From: Acanthochlamys bracteata
Lineage: Eukaryota; Streptophyta; Magnoliopsida; Pandanales; Velloziaceae
Direction of reading: 5' to 3'
DNA: 64,000 bases
NCBI GenBank assembly: GCA_019914995.1
Contig: CM034141.1
Span: 5,558,001 to 5,622,000 of the forward strand
The notes beneath the pieces are model-generated. The model had not been told where the DNA came from and ran no database searches. It worked only from the letters and a program-made list of their open reading frames with translations. This document shows, one piece after another, positions 1 through 13,591 of this stretch (position 1 is its first letter; every line of letters starts with the position of its first letter). A program made the position numbers and the translations under genes.

Positions 1-1003
1 GTATCTCAAATTACAAGCTCAAATCAGAGCTGGTTACAAAAATGCTCATTGAGTATAATCATTACATGCTAGTTGACACCATTGTCAGGTCTGAGCTGTT
101 ACTTCAATAAACATCATATTACAAGTTACCAGAATAGCTCATAAAAGAGTTGCCTTGTAAATCTTAAATTACGAGTTACTATGATAACTCATAAAGCTCA
201 AATTGCAAGTTACTATAATAACTCATAAGACAGTTACCTCGTACAAATTAGAACAATGAGTATGGCATGCAAGAACAACTAACCATGCAGATCGAGCATT
301 CACAATCCAGCTTGCAGTTTAACAAGATTCCATGTATATAAATCACGTAGGTGGTCAGGCCGGTGACACTAACCAAAAAATATGTAATTATTGATGTCAG
401 TGAAGAATCACAAGCTACATAGATTTGGAAACAAAAATAAGAGAACAGCCAAAAGCATGGTTACCCTCCAACTTACTGATGCCACAAGTCAGCACCTTAT
501 TCCCTGTGTGAACATTATCTTAGGATATTCAGTTATTGCAGGAAGATAGTAGAAGAGCATTTCTATACGGCCACCTGCAAATTTTATGAAAAAGGTGCAT
601 ATTCTAAACTAAAACAGCAGCATCAATAAATACCTTGGACTGTCAATCAGTAAAAGGCATAAATAGCTAATAATTTGTCTTAAACAACTACAATTTCTAA
701 AAGACCTATGAAAGAGTTACAGCTATAAATTAGTATACACCCATGGGCACCCAAAGCTGCACCATCCACCTGAAAAGCACACATACAACCAACAGCTTTC
801 ATTGTTATACTCCTAATTTGTATTACTATTTCTTTTAACCTCAACTGTAATCTATATGGTATACACATCAAACTGTGGGGCTTACCTTCTAAACCCTCTG
901 GTTAGGACTACCAAGAAATGTCACAAATGAAACCCAGTAGACTTATGCTCTATACAACCACCAGATAAGCGCCAGAAAGTTATCTTCAGTCAGACAGTAT
1001 CAC
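1..1003. other. Downstream flank of MBD9 gene; no coding gene seen
   Basis: I see no convincing gene here. The part nearest 1003 should hold the 3' untranslated region of the minus-strand MBD9 gene. Between about 109 and 225 there is a degenerate short direct repeat, with the core 'agttactataataactcataa' appearing roughly three times with changes. The small open frames on either strand lack recognisable domains and look like chance. Confidence 0.5.
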
Positions 1004-4000
1004 CTAAGATTCCATATCTTTTCTCTTTCTCCCTGACTTGGCTACTGGCTTCAGGATTTCTGTTAGTTCACGAGCTGTTTCAGCTGTCTTTTTGTAAATT
1101 ATGCAATCATCCAATGTGTATATACGCAGTGAGAGCGAGGAGAGTGTGGAAGTTTTTGCAGCGGCTGTGAGGGATGACCAATACCACCAGCTAGTTGTCA
1201 AGAACTCTGTCTTTATCATACTTTCGAACAGGATTGTAGCTTGAACCATCTGCAATATACACACAAACCTCATCAGTGTAGTAAGGGATGTGAAACAGTC
1301 ACAAACTACAGATGTCTTATGCTCTACAGTTTTAATGAATTATGACAAGTTTCCATGTTTATGACAATCATGTTTAACATCTCCAGACACTTTTCAACAC
1401 AACACATTAACACTTATCATCTTTGCCTTTGTCCTACAGTTACCTAGTATGATCTTACTCATAGAAGAGGGGAGGATCAGGTACAAAGTAAACGTACGTA
1501 AATTTGGCATCAACTAAAAACATTATCCAATAAAGAAATCTTTAAGAGGTAGTTTCCAACTTACTAAAGATAAGCTATCCACCTATGTTATGAATTTCAA
1601 AATTCCCAATCCTAACCTACTACAAAAGAGCTAATTTTGACTACTTACTAGAACCACTATTCTGCTAGCACCCATTTCCATCGTTTCTGCATTTCCTATT
1701 CAGATTTGTTTTAAACATAATTGTTACAAATCCCGACCAATCATTCCCCAATAACTTTTGGGCACTGGCATACCCTTACCTTCATCCACTAATGCCCCTT
1801 AAACCTTCATTTGCCCCGAATCTTCATAAGTTCACCTTTTGCTAGCATCGCAATCACTACTTATTTTATGCAGATTGGCATAATCCTATCTTCAACTACT
1901 ATCTTTGCGTAAACACTAAACTATGCCAAATTTGGAGCCCTCTGTCAGAACTCCCTGATTTATGCTATGTAGTCAAGGCAATGCAATTTCACCAATAAAT
2001 AAATATTTAATTAAAATTAAAATTAATTATAAAAATTATGTAGTGACAAAGAAAAAGGCAACAATACTACAACTTGTGGTGGCAATGGAAAGACCCACCT
2101 TATTTTAGCAGTTCTATCTACTTCAATTTTTTTTGTTTTCGCAAGGACTTTCTCATAGAAATTGATACCGAGTATGGAAACATATATAATATTAACTAAT
2201 GAGATTTACAAATCTGGTTCGTTTCTTAGCATCTTTACCCTATTTCTTCCACTCTTGCTGTTTCTAATTCAGTCCTCTACTCATACTCTTCAACTTCCCT
2301 ACCTTGTTACTACTAGTTTATCCGAGCATCCTTACGCATGTTGGCAGATAATGAACATACTGCATCATCCTATAATTACATATAACTGTTATACCCCACA
2401 AAATTAATTAGGAAAACCAAATTTGTTTACAAATATATGACTAATGAGGATATTTGCTACAGTTTGTGTAGTGATAGCAATGCCAATGGTGGACCAAGTG
2501 GGTGGAAAGTGGGTCACTCAACCAAAGCAATAGGTGCACGGTTGAATTGCTTAATGAATGAGCACAACAAAAGCTAGAATACAAGAGGGAGTTGAGGGCG
2601 TAGGTGCGGAAAGGTAGACAACAAATGTAGGCATTCCAGATACTCCTAATTTATTTTCATGTGACAATAAAAATGGTAACTTTAGGGGTCTAATTATTGA
2701 AGTATCTAATTTTACTTTCTTTGGAAAAGCACGATAAGTGACTCATCCCCTCAACCACAAAAGAGGATATATATTGCATAAATCATTGGGCCATTTGTGG
2801 AAAAAAGTTTTGAAGGTCCGGTTACCCAAACTACTTAGAGCATGCTTTCTTCTTAAAAGAGCAAATAAAATTGTTATGTTGCTTTGTACCACCGAGATGA
2901 ATTTTATAGCAAGGAAATACATCTACCTGCCTCTATTTGACGTTTACAATTACCTTACATATAATCCTCATATGACATAATACACAAAATCACATTTTTT
3001 GTGGTGGCTAAAGATGCCATCTTTAAACGAATGTTCTCAAGTTCGAAACCTTGTCGGGGTGCATCTTGTTTACTTTTTATTCTCTTTTTCATTTTCCTTA
3101 TTTGTGTGTTTCTTCTTTTACGATTTTTGCATAAAAACGATGGAATAAATGTTTGTTCTTATTAACTGCATGGATATCCCCACTTGTGTATCTTAAAATG
3201 CATATGTGGATTTTGTGATTATATTTAAATAGAAACTAACGGCATTTGGTTACAACCCAAAAATTGGTATTAGAATCAAGATGGGAATGGTTAGTTCCAT
3301 TAAATGTTTGGTTAAGTTTTGGAGCCGAACTTACAAAATTATAATACATTTTGCTAAATTACAAATAAAAAATAAAAAATAATTACAAATATTTTAATTT
3401 AAGTTAAAGAATTAAATAAGAGAAAAAAAGTGTAAGAAAATAAATAGTTGTATAACTATTATAGTGTGAAAATAGTTATAATTGTGTAGAAAAGTTTCAA
3501 AACTATTAGGAGCGAGAAACAATATCAAACCTCCTATTATTAGGATAAGGGAAATCAAATTAAAATTTTCACCAACCAAAAGTCAGGAAAAGGAATCACT
3601 CATTCCAGTTTCATTTCCGAGGGATACAACTAATCAACAAAAACGCCATATGTCATGAACATTAAAGTCCACGAACAAATCATAACTTTTGGTGGGGGTG
3701 ATTTCAGATGCTTGTTTAATGACCTTCATAGTTTTCAACGTAATGATTTCACGCACACATATCTTGTGCTCATCTAAGATTTTGAAGTTTCCAACATTGC
3801 TAAGAAACTTCATTGTGTTGACAATGTGAGTGTATATAAGTTTGCTGAGCCAAATCTGGATGGTTGTATTTCAGTTTCTCCTACGCGCTTAATTTTGACT
3901 TCACTTAAAAAGTTGAAACAGATTTTATTTATTGTTATTATATAAGGTTCTTAAACACCACAAATATTTTATTACATTAGACGTATTTAAAATTTGTTAC

Positions 4001-7000
4001 TCATAATGGAATGCTACAATGCTAACGCATTGCAACAAACATTGTCCTAACAGAAAAAGGAAAAAGGGAAAGAGGGTCCAAAATGGTTTGACAATTTAAG
4101 AGTGACCAATTCCACTTTCCTTAAGTTATTGCTAATAATGGAAATATTGGTATTGACAAACATTGTTTCCATACCAGAATTTGATATCTAATACATGCTA
4201 CAATGGTTTCTTAGGTATCCAATATTTCCATCCTAATAATGCTTTATACTTTAAGACAGCATTAAACTACAAACAAAATATTGGGCACTTATTACTTTAA
4301 GATGTAATGATTAGTGTTTCTAAAACAATCGTTACTTTTGATTAATTCATCAAATCTTAGTTCAGTTCATATGTGATCTATTTTCTTTCTTAACAATGAT
4401 GTTTTTTTTTATAAATTAACTAACATATCTTAATTGCGAAGTTCTTTCGTTCTCTACTTTAATATGAGAATTAATCGACTTAAAAATTATAAAAACAAAA
4501 AGCATACAAGTTAATATTGATCACAGACCGGAGAAAAAAATTGTTAAACTAACTCGTAAATTTAGAGTAGAAAATAACAAGTACCAGGCTGAGGCAGGTT
4601 AAAATATGATTATAACTGAAATTGATCAAAACAAATAACAAAAGGGAAGGTGTGAGAAGGTTGCTAATGTTCAAGTACATTTGTTGCTAAAGGTAGACGA
4701 AAACAAAGAAAAGAGGTGATCTTGATCTTCACACCACCAGCTGAGATCTCTCCTTTGAAAGTTATAATACTTGTGGTCTTTAATCATCAACTAACTTGCA
4801 TTTTTTTTCTTCTTAAATTTTATGAATGACTCCTTCCTAACCAGTAACCACAATAACGAATTCAATTTCCCACCGATGGACATGGAAAATATCCCCATTA
4901 ACTCATTATAATTTAAGATAAATTCTAGTTGGTTAGTCCTTCTAATAATAAGAATAATGTACAACTAATGAGAACAAGGATGACTCACACTAGTTGTAGT
5001 CATTGGAGATCTCCAGAAAAATGCCACTAGACGATAAAGTAATAGATCATTTAACACTTCCATTATAATGGAGAAACCTCCCCACATCACAATGACAACA
5101 GTAAAGATAATCAGTTGCTGCACTAAGTTTGGGAAGAACAAATGCCCATTATTATGATCAGCACTATGCCATTGCAGACAAAAGACCAACCACAATACTA
5201 TCAAGGTTTGTTTTGGGAGGTGTGGTATCTTAACCTAGCACCATGGTTTTGAGCTAATACCATTGTATTTTACAAACCATGGTGCTAGAAAACTAAGGGA
5301 CGATGGTAAGTATTTCAAAACCATGCCTCATTCTATGCATTAAGTTATCTAACATAGCATTAAACAAGGTCCAACAACTCAACTTAGGATTCCACTATAC
5401 ACCACAAAAATAAATATAACATAGCATTGAAAAAATTGAGATAGTTCAAAACATATACCACCAAACACTCCTATGGAAGCTAAAACCTGCTATGATTTTC
5501 CATTTGACCTACCATGGTATGCTAATTGATCTACCATGGTATTGCAACACTGTGGTAAGAGTTTACCAAGGTGCCGAACAGGCCTAATGGTGGCTGTTGC
5601 TTTATCTACATAAGCGAAGATTTTTCTTTCAGTGAGGTGCTATTTTTTGCTGCATGAGTCCTTCTTTCTTTACTCCCTGACAGAACTTATTTGCAATCAT
5701 AACAACAGGTAAATTTCTGTGTTTAGTATATTTCCCATATTTTGGGTGTAATCTGCATTCCTGTCCATCACTACTTCTAGTAGAGTGTTTAATTTGCTAA
5801 CGGTCAGCCCCTGAGTTTCTACTAAAATGTAAGAGGGCAATCAAATACTTATAATCAGCTCTATGTAAACTGAAGAAAAAATTCTTACTATTTCTTGTTC
5901 TCAGCAGGTTGTGCATGCACGCATGAGTGAGACTGTGTGTGATATATTCACAGATCTTAGTTAATCCCATCAAAGTCTTCAACATCAAACAATCATTAAA
6001 ACAGGATACTATCCCTAAAGTGGTGCAACAAACAGATCTCAAGAAAATAAGTGATAACAACCTACAGCTTATGGAAAGGATACTCCTGCTATGCATGATA
6101 GCTTGAACTTTAGAAAAAGCCAGAAAAAGAAATGACTTCACTGAAGAAATCAGTATGCCAAGTGCAAATGAACTAGCAGTAAGATCGCTATGTACCTCAT
6201 GTATAGTCTCAGCAAACTTTACAAATGCGCGCCATGGACCTCTTTTCATCACATGTGAAGGCTTCACTGCTTCATCAGGCAAAGCTGCATCCATGTCAAG
6301 CAAGTTGATTTTGAGCCTCCTTAGTATTTGTGAATTTTTACCCAGAAGAGGCCTATATGATGATTCAGGGATGCTGCAGTTGCTATACATCTGGCTTGAG
6401 TATTTGCAATCAACTCCTTTACCTGAAATTTTATCTTTGGCAAAGGAAGACCCTTCAGTAGTGGCAATCACATTTTCAAGTAAAATCTCATTGTTGCTAT
6501 GAGCCAAAGAAGTTTGCTGTGACTTAGTAGTATGAACATTCACATTTTTGCAATCATCACCTACTGCCATTTTTATCCATTGTGAAGCTGACGGTTCAGG
6601 CTCTGCAGTGGTCGGTGCAGCAATTGGACCACTATCATATTTCTTAATATCATTGAGCTCCAGACAGGGATCAAAGAAGTTTGTCTGAGTGTTGGAGATA
6701 AGCAATGGTACCCCATTAGAGCCTATAAGTCCTACTTCCTGTACTAGTTGCTTGTTTGAACTTGTCGGTGTGAACTTTCTGCTTATCTCATCAAGGTCAT
6801 AAGGGCAAGTTCGCCGCTGAAAACACATTACTGTAGAACTGCAGTCTGACTTCCAATCTTTTGAGGATTCTACAGTATCAACTTCATCAAACTGCTCTTT
6901 GTCTTTCGTGCTGTCTAACCTGGACCACTTTCCCTTTTGTGAATCATCATTTTCCTTACCTTCATCACCAGTGGGATCGCATGAAACAACCTTCCCCTCA

Positions 7001-10000
7001 TTGTGCTTTTCAAGTTCGGTAATAGTAGAAAAAGTTTGGTGACATGAGAAGCAGTGGTGGCGAGAAGGCCACACAGGTTCTAGACAATTACATCTGTGTA
7101 TTTTTTCCGCATGGCTTACTGTTAACTTCTTCCCACATTTCTTCTGCATATCATTCAAATCTGTTTCCAGAAGAGGGCCATGTTTTTCAGAGAGAAACAT
7201 TTCAGCTTTTGTAGCTAAACACTGAGAAGGAGCATGCTTCTCGTTGATTGAAGATTCTGATTGAAGTTGATCATCAGTAGTAGAAACATTTCCTTGACGA
7301 AAACCCATTCTCAGCCACTGCAAGGTTGTTTCTTTGAGCTCTTTTTCTCTGGGATCATTATCTCTAAGCCAGCTAACCACCTCCTGAATTTCATGGTCAG
7401 ATTCATATACAACCCATGAGGACAAAGATGAAAAATTATCATACAGATCAACATCACGTGGACCATAGGAATCAGATCCAATTGGCAAGACATGCCCACC
7501 TAAAACTGAAGAAGTTGAGGCAGAATCAGTGGTACAGTGAAAGGGTAGGTCAAATTCTTTGAACAGTTTACTTCTTTCTAGTGGGACAGCTCCATTGACC
7601 AATAACCAGGGACGTTTACCAGGTCTGCCAACAATCCAGTACATTCGCCCGTAAGAGTCCCTGCCCATAAATTCTCTTCTCAAAGATGAAGACATAAGCT
7701 TGGAAGCCACAATTGCAATTGAATCCTGTAACTGCATAATCTCATGTTTTACTGAGCTAAATTCCGTATTATTATCTTCAGAATCGGCTGTTTTGGCATT
7801 GGGAACTTGATGATCTTGAGAAGTGAGTCCCTGGACATGAGGTAACTCATCTAAAGACATCTGCTCAGACAGTTCATTCTTTTGGATAGGAGCTGTACTA
7901 TCAGGAGTAACACCAGATCCACCAGGGACCTCCACAGGTGAATGCTCAGAAAAGCTACAGCATCCATCGATTGTGTTGCTTGTATCAAATTTCTCTGGGG
8001 TGCTTCTGACATCAGCAAAAGAATTTTCTTCCATTGTTTCACCACTTGGTTCCTTCAAAGATAACACATGCTCTTGCTTTTTAGAGTCATCCTCTTTAGA
8101 ATCATTAATCACTGGAACTGCATCCTTGTAGGAGATATTAAAATGCGCAGCATCATCAACAACCTTTAAGGCTGTAGCTACACCTTGCGACTGATATTCA
8201 AGAAAGCTGGTGGAAGAATTCAGCTTACTACTAACATTGTTATGCTCAACTGCTGATGTGATAGGATTTGCAGAAGACAAAAGAGCCCCCTCTTCTGTAG
8301 CAAGATCACTAATTCCACTGGATTCAGCAATAGCTTCCCGTCCTTTTTTCAGTGTGAACAACTCTTCCTTGAATTTCAAGTTCCTCCATTCCATGACAAG
8401 AGAGCGCAGTTTCTGATGTAGGTCACTTGACTTTTCAGCAGACTGTTCAAGATGCTCGCGAACAAGGGAAGTGCTTAGCACTTCATCGCACAGAAACTTC
8501 AGCAAGATGATTCTCTACATAACCGAAACATCACACGTGTGAGATAGAAGCCAGAAGGTGTAGCTATGGTTATTAATGACACATCAAAACAAGGCAGCAA
8601 TGAGCTGCATGACCTATATCGTATTATAATTTAGTTATATATAAGAAAATATGCAAAGAAGCACAATCTTTTTACAAAAGAAAAATAAAATGAAAACTTT
8701 ATGTCAATGACAACCGTCTCTTCAGTAATTTAATAAGCATTTTAATGAAAAAATCTAATACATACAAGACCATACAAAAGTTTCCTTATATAGTAGCACT
8801 TATGTTAACTCAAGATAGTTCAGTCCCTTGTGCTTCCCACTTGTTTTGGCTAAAAACATTCATGGAATACAAGGAAATAGCAATCGATCAAAGTTTTCTT
8901 TCTTGTTCGAATTAATGACACATGAAATTTTATGTGTTTTCCTGGAAACAAGACCAAGTTACTGAGAAAGGACAGTTTCACAAAAGACTCCTCTTTTATC
9001 ATTCTTTTTCTGTGCATTTGATTGATACTGGAATTTCAGGTATTACCATGGACAAGCATAGTGAGAAGCATATGTTCTATGAATTCAAAGCATACATCAT
9101 CTATATCCTTGATGAGCATCCTAATACCATTGTTTCTTGTAGGGACAAGATTCAAGGCAAAAGGAGAGGGAAGGAAAAAAAAAAGGCTAATGCTTTCCAC
9201 CCAACCAGTTCCCAACTGTCTTTGTTAAGACGCAACATTATCTAGCCATATCAAGTCACAGAAAACAACTATAGAACTCTGGCTGCTGCATAAAGATTGC
9301 AATTCAGCTGAAGGAACTACTTCTTGACCAGATAAGAAATAATCTAAGGCATACCTCTTCTACGGAATACTCCCAATAATCTCTTTCTTCCATAAACATG
9401 ACCAGATGATTCAATGTCTGTTTGAAAGCACAGGATTCCACCCCCAAATTCCTTTTCTTATAATGTTTTGTGAACTCAGTACGATTCTTTATGTCCTGTG
9501 TCTTATGCTTCCCAGCAGCACAAGATGGACAGTACCAGTTACCTTCAGGAATTCGTCCAAGTGGCGGATTCAAACAATATGTATGATACTCCGAATCACA
9601 GGTATCACAGAGTAGAACACTGTCATCATCTCTATCAATTCCACAAACTTTGCAAAGTCCATCTTCCCATGGAGCTTTAGGAATTTCCTCTGTGCATAAA
9701 AGAACATCTCTCAGTTTTCTCTGTGCTTCAGCATCTGAACCTTCAGCATCCACAAGCTCTTTGATCATCTTAACCAAATTAACCACCTGGATTCAGAAAC
9801 ACTCGTCAAAGAACATCCTGAATGCATATGAGTGGCATTGTGGCCATTCATTAGCATAAAATTTTGTAACTATATTTTCTCCATTTAAATGTCAAGTGTT
9901 AGATAGATCTAATAAAAGTTAAAGAACTTGCTTAACAATCCATGCACAAGCCACTACAGATCATACCAAGTGAGCAGGACATAATGAAATTTATAACTTA

Positions 10001-13000
10001 GATTCTAGTAGGGACTAGCCTACATCAGCCAAAAAGAGAAGAGGACAGAGGAAGAAAAAAGACCAATAGAATTAAAATGACGAAAGCTTGAATGGTGTTG
10101 AAAACACTCCTGCATATTATACAGCATTTTGAATGAAGAGCCTAGCTCCATACACACTGAAGAAACTTGCCATTTCTACTCTTTGGAGTAAGAAGGAGTT
10201 CTGGAATTCTGTCCATGAATATGTAATAAATAAGCTTCATCCATATAGACTCTTAATCAAGCTTCATAACATTTTACCTAGATAACTGGATTCCCCCTAC
10301 ATTATACAAAGTACTTCTGGAAAAAATATTGAAACAAGGGATTCAGATGATAACTAATGGTTTATTCCAAGAAGATGTTGAAATGAAACAGGGTTCAAAG
10401 CTATGGCACTAAATATTAAAAGGCATCATCTTGTATTCTACTCTTTGCTAGTCCAGTACCATGATTGCGGAGTGGCTACTGCAAGTTCCATCATGCAAAT
10501 ACCTCTCCCAACTGCTAAAAGTTGGACCTATCTTAAATTCAAATCTGCTTTAAGTGGAATACTCTTCTAACCATCTGAAAACTCAATCTGACTCTAGAGC
10601 TAGGAGGATGACTAGAACATGATAGAAAAAGAAAGAAAAAGGAAAGCAAAAAGAAGTACCATAGGCGAATACAATAGCAAGGTCCCAAGGACATGCACTA
10701 ACAACCAAATGTCAAGATATAACAGAAGATTAATCGAGTATTTTGAACATGAGTTCTGGAATATTACGACAGGGTATGAGGTCCAAACCTCTTTCTCAAA
10801 CAACTCCTCAAAATTTTGTGATAATGTTTCAGCCAACTGCAACAGATCCGGTTGATCTCCATAAGCCATGCGAATGTTCCGCAAAACCTGCTAACAACAA
10901 GATCTTTTATCCACAATACAACCACTGGAAGATGAAAAATGGTTGAAAACCAACAGCGAAGAGTGAGGACTGAACATCAAGAAGGACTTGTCTTATTCCT
11001 CAAAGAAAGCTTCACTCAAGAGGAAAAGAAAATGGGTAAAGAACTTAAAGAACGATTGTTATCATGTTAAATGAGCACTGATAAAAATAGAGAAATATAT
11101 AATGATACTCAGATCGCCTACTGCCGACATAGTTACCAGCAAGAGAATTTAAATTGTTAAGCCATATTGGTAATAGCAGTTTTAACATGATGCTTGTCTT
11201 TAAGGTGTAGACAGGCCTCTTTAAGAATCGCTGAACTTGAGGAAAGCCACCCACATAGGCTTCTACAGTTTACTACAAACAACAACGAGAAAAAACAAAC
11301 TATTTGACCCAGAAACAAGAAAGTAAATAACATTGTGCATGCTAACTAGGTTGATCTCATGATTTTTTTTGCAATTCATGAACTTCTAAGAATGTTTAAA
11401 TAATATAGCAACCATTTACCTAGTAGCTCCTTTTTTCAAAGTTATCTAGATGATCATAGTGAGGAGTATATAAGATAACAAGACAATGCTTGGACTAATA
11501 TGAAAGCATCCTTCTTCCCTTCATCACTCTAGAACAAAATTTCTACATCTTTGGCTGTTGTAAACCATGCCTGCTTGGCCAGAAGAGAGCTCACAGTGGA
11601 AAAGAGATAGGAAGGTTCTGGGACAGACAATTTTCAGGTAGTACTTCTGCCTCAAGAAACAAGAAAAACAGCAAAAGTTCAAGTATAGATTTTTTGAAAG
11701 CAAATTTCTCAAAAAGAGAGGAAAGAAAAAAGGGAAAAAACCAAGAGACCATTGGAGAGTACTACTTAGTACTTGCTTGTAAAATAACACCATCAAACAT
11801 ATATAGTATTCAGACAAAAACCAAAATTGATGTATGCATAACCTCATTGACTGTACTGCAATCCAGGTTTCATAAACTTTATTATTTCCTAAATTTACAT
11901 CAATGAACTACGTGCAACAAAGAGTGGAACCAATGTTTTGAGAGTCGCCATCATAAGCTATAAAAGAGATTTTAAATAAATTTCAGCACAAGAAAACATG
12001 CCTCTCGAGCATCTTCAAGAAAAGCCTCATGAGATCCGCAATAAGCACCAACAGCCAGTCTTATGTCAATTGTGCGAAAATCTAAAGGCCGAGATACCAT
12101 AGCAGGTGATCCAAGCATGCCCTCATCTTCGTTATCATTGCAATTCAACAAAGTAGATGCAAGCAAAATGCCAAAAACCTTTGCTTCATCCGTCGAGATG
12201 GCAATTCGCAGTAGAATTCGACATCTTTTCATGATAATATCTGGTATGGAATAAAACTCTTTGACTTTCTCCACCTTTTGAGGCTGATGTTGCACATTTG
12301 CACTAGCTGCCTCTGCAAGGACAGATAGCACTGCTTTCTGCAAAAGATTAACCCATCTCAGGGAGCGTGCTATTTCAACTCGAATTTTACTCATACAGGA
12401 TAATAGCAAGAGAAAGGCTAACCCAAAATCAACCTTATGTCAAAACAAGAAAAAAACTTTGATATAATAGACCCTCCAGAGAAGGTAAACATGAAGAGCA
12501 GTTGATGACTGAAGCTCCTAAATCAGAAGCAGGACAAGAATAAGAGAAAAGCCAATCAAAAGAAAAATGATCTGCCTAAAGGGAGATACTTTACCTTGGT
12601 TGGCCCTGAGGCATTACCCTTATAAACCTCTTTACTGATGGAATACTCCAGTCTTTTTCTGGCCCATTCTGGAGGTTTCTTATCCAAGGCTTCATATACA
12701 CATCTCCTGATTCTGGTTCCTACATTGGTTGGCAGCTTTCTCACAGGTTCCAGAACTTGGGCCCACTCAGGGAGAGTGTTGTGATTAACTGGCACAGGTT
12801 CTCTAGCAACCATAACTTCAGAATCCCTCAAGTCCATAGCAAATATCTTCTTCTCTTGCTTTGTAGAACCAGATATTAGCTTTTCGGCCTCTGCAAGCAG
12901 CTGAATTTGCAAAATTAACTTAAGATTCATTGAAATCCCCAATTAGTTACATAGATGACAAACAACCTTGAAGACAATAAGCTTGTATATGACTTGGCAA

Positions 13001-13525
13001 CAAACTCATGATTATCTACAAAAATTAGGATACAAAATCATGCAGCAAGGGAGAACATTTAATCTGCAATTTGACAGGTTTTAAATTAGTAAAGAGCAGC
13101 TAATGTCCTCCTCATAATAGCTTGATTATTTGGTGAGGAAATAGCGCATGGTAGAAAAAGAATCAAAATATGAGCCAGATACCATAGTATTCCGAATGAA
13201 GCCAGATGAAGGGAAAAACTAGATACAAGCACAAAATCTTTCACTTCCCCAATAAACTATATACAGCGTACTCACAGTACCACATACATAGCTAAAAACA
13301 TTTCCTTAACTGAGAAAATCATACTTGGATAAAAAGCATCTAAAAACAAATTGCAGTTAAAAACCACATTATTTATATACAGCTCAACAAGCTTTAAGAT
13401 GCTTGCAAAGATTTCTGGCAATATATTTTTGGCCTTTTGTCTTGTCCTTGCTGACACACAAACTTCCACATTATGCTATGAAGCAAGCTAAGATCCCACA
13501 TGCCAAACAAACTGAAAAGCAGTTC

Positions 13526-13591
<66 letters not shown>

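Larger units (their letters stand above)
1250..6195 (-). other. MBD9 last intron, 4.9 kb, with transposon relics
   Basis: The intron lies between donor GAG|GTACAT (exon 9, ends 6196) and acceptor TTGCAG|ATGG (exon 10, starts 1249). The protein joins as ETIHE-MVQATILFESM, matching the family. It holds at least two MITE-like blocks (about 3236-3652 and 5204-5585) and a SINE-like piece (about 2993-3110). No coding exon is seen inside it. Confidence 0.75.

Noticed and set aside
3040..3065. tRNA gene suggested by a 'gttcgaaacc' box
   Set aside because: No cloverleaf can be drawn around it (no acceptor-stem pairing or anticodon arm); a SINE relic is more likely.
5797..6195. C-terminal extension of the exon 9 frame of MBD9 (VHSDLTASSF to stop)
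   Set aside because: A good donor (GAG|GTACAT) lies at the point where similarity to the family stops, and the exon at 1249-1004 supplies the conserved C terminus.
9022..9245. Plus-strand open frames opposite an MBD9 intron
   Set aside because: Antisense to a well-supported intron, lysine-rich from a poly-A tract, and without family features.
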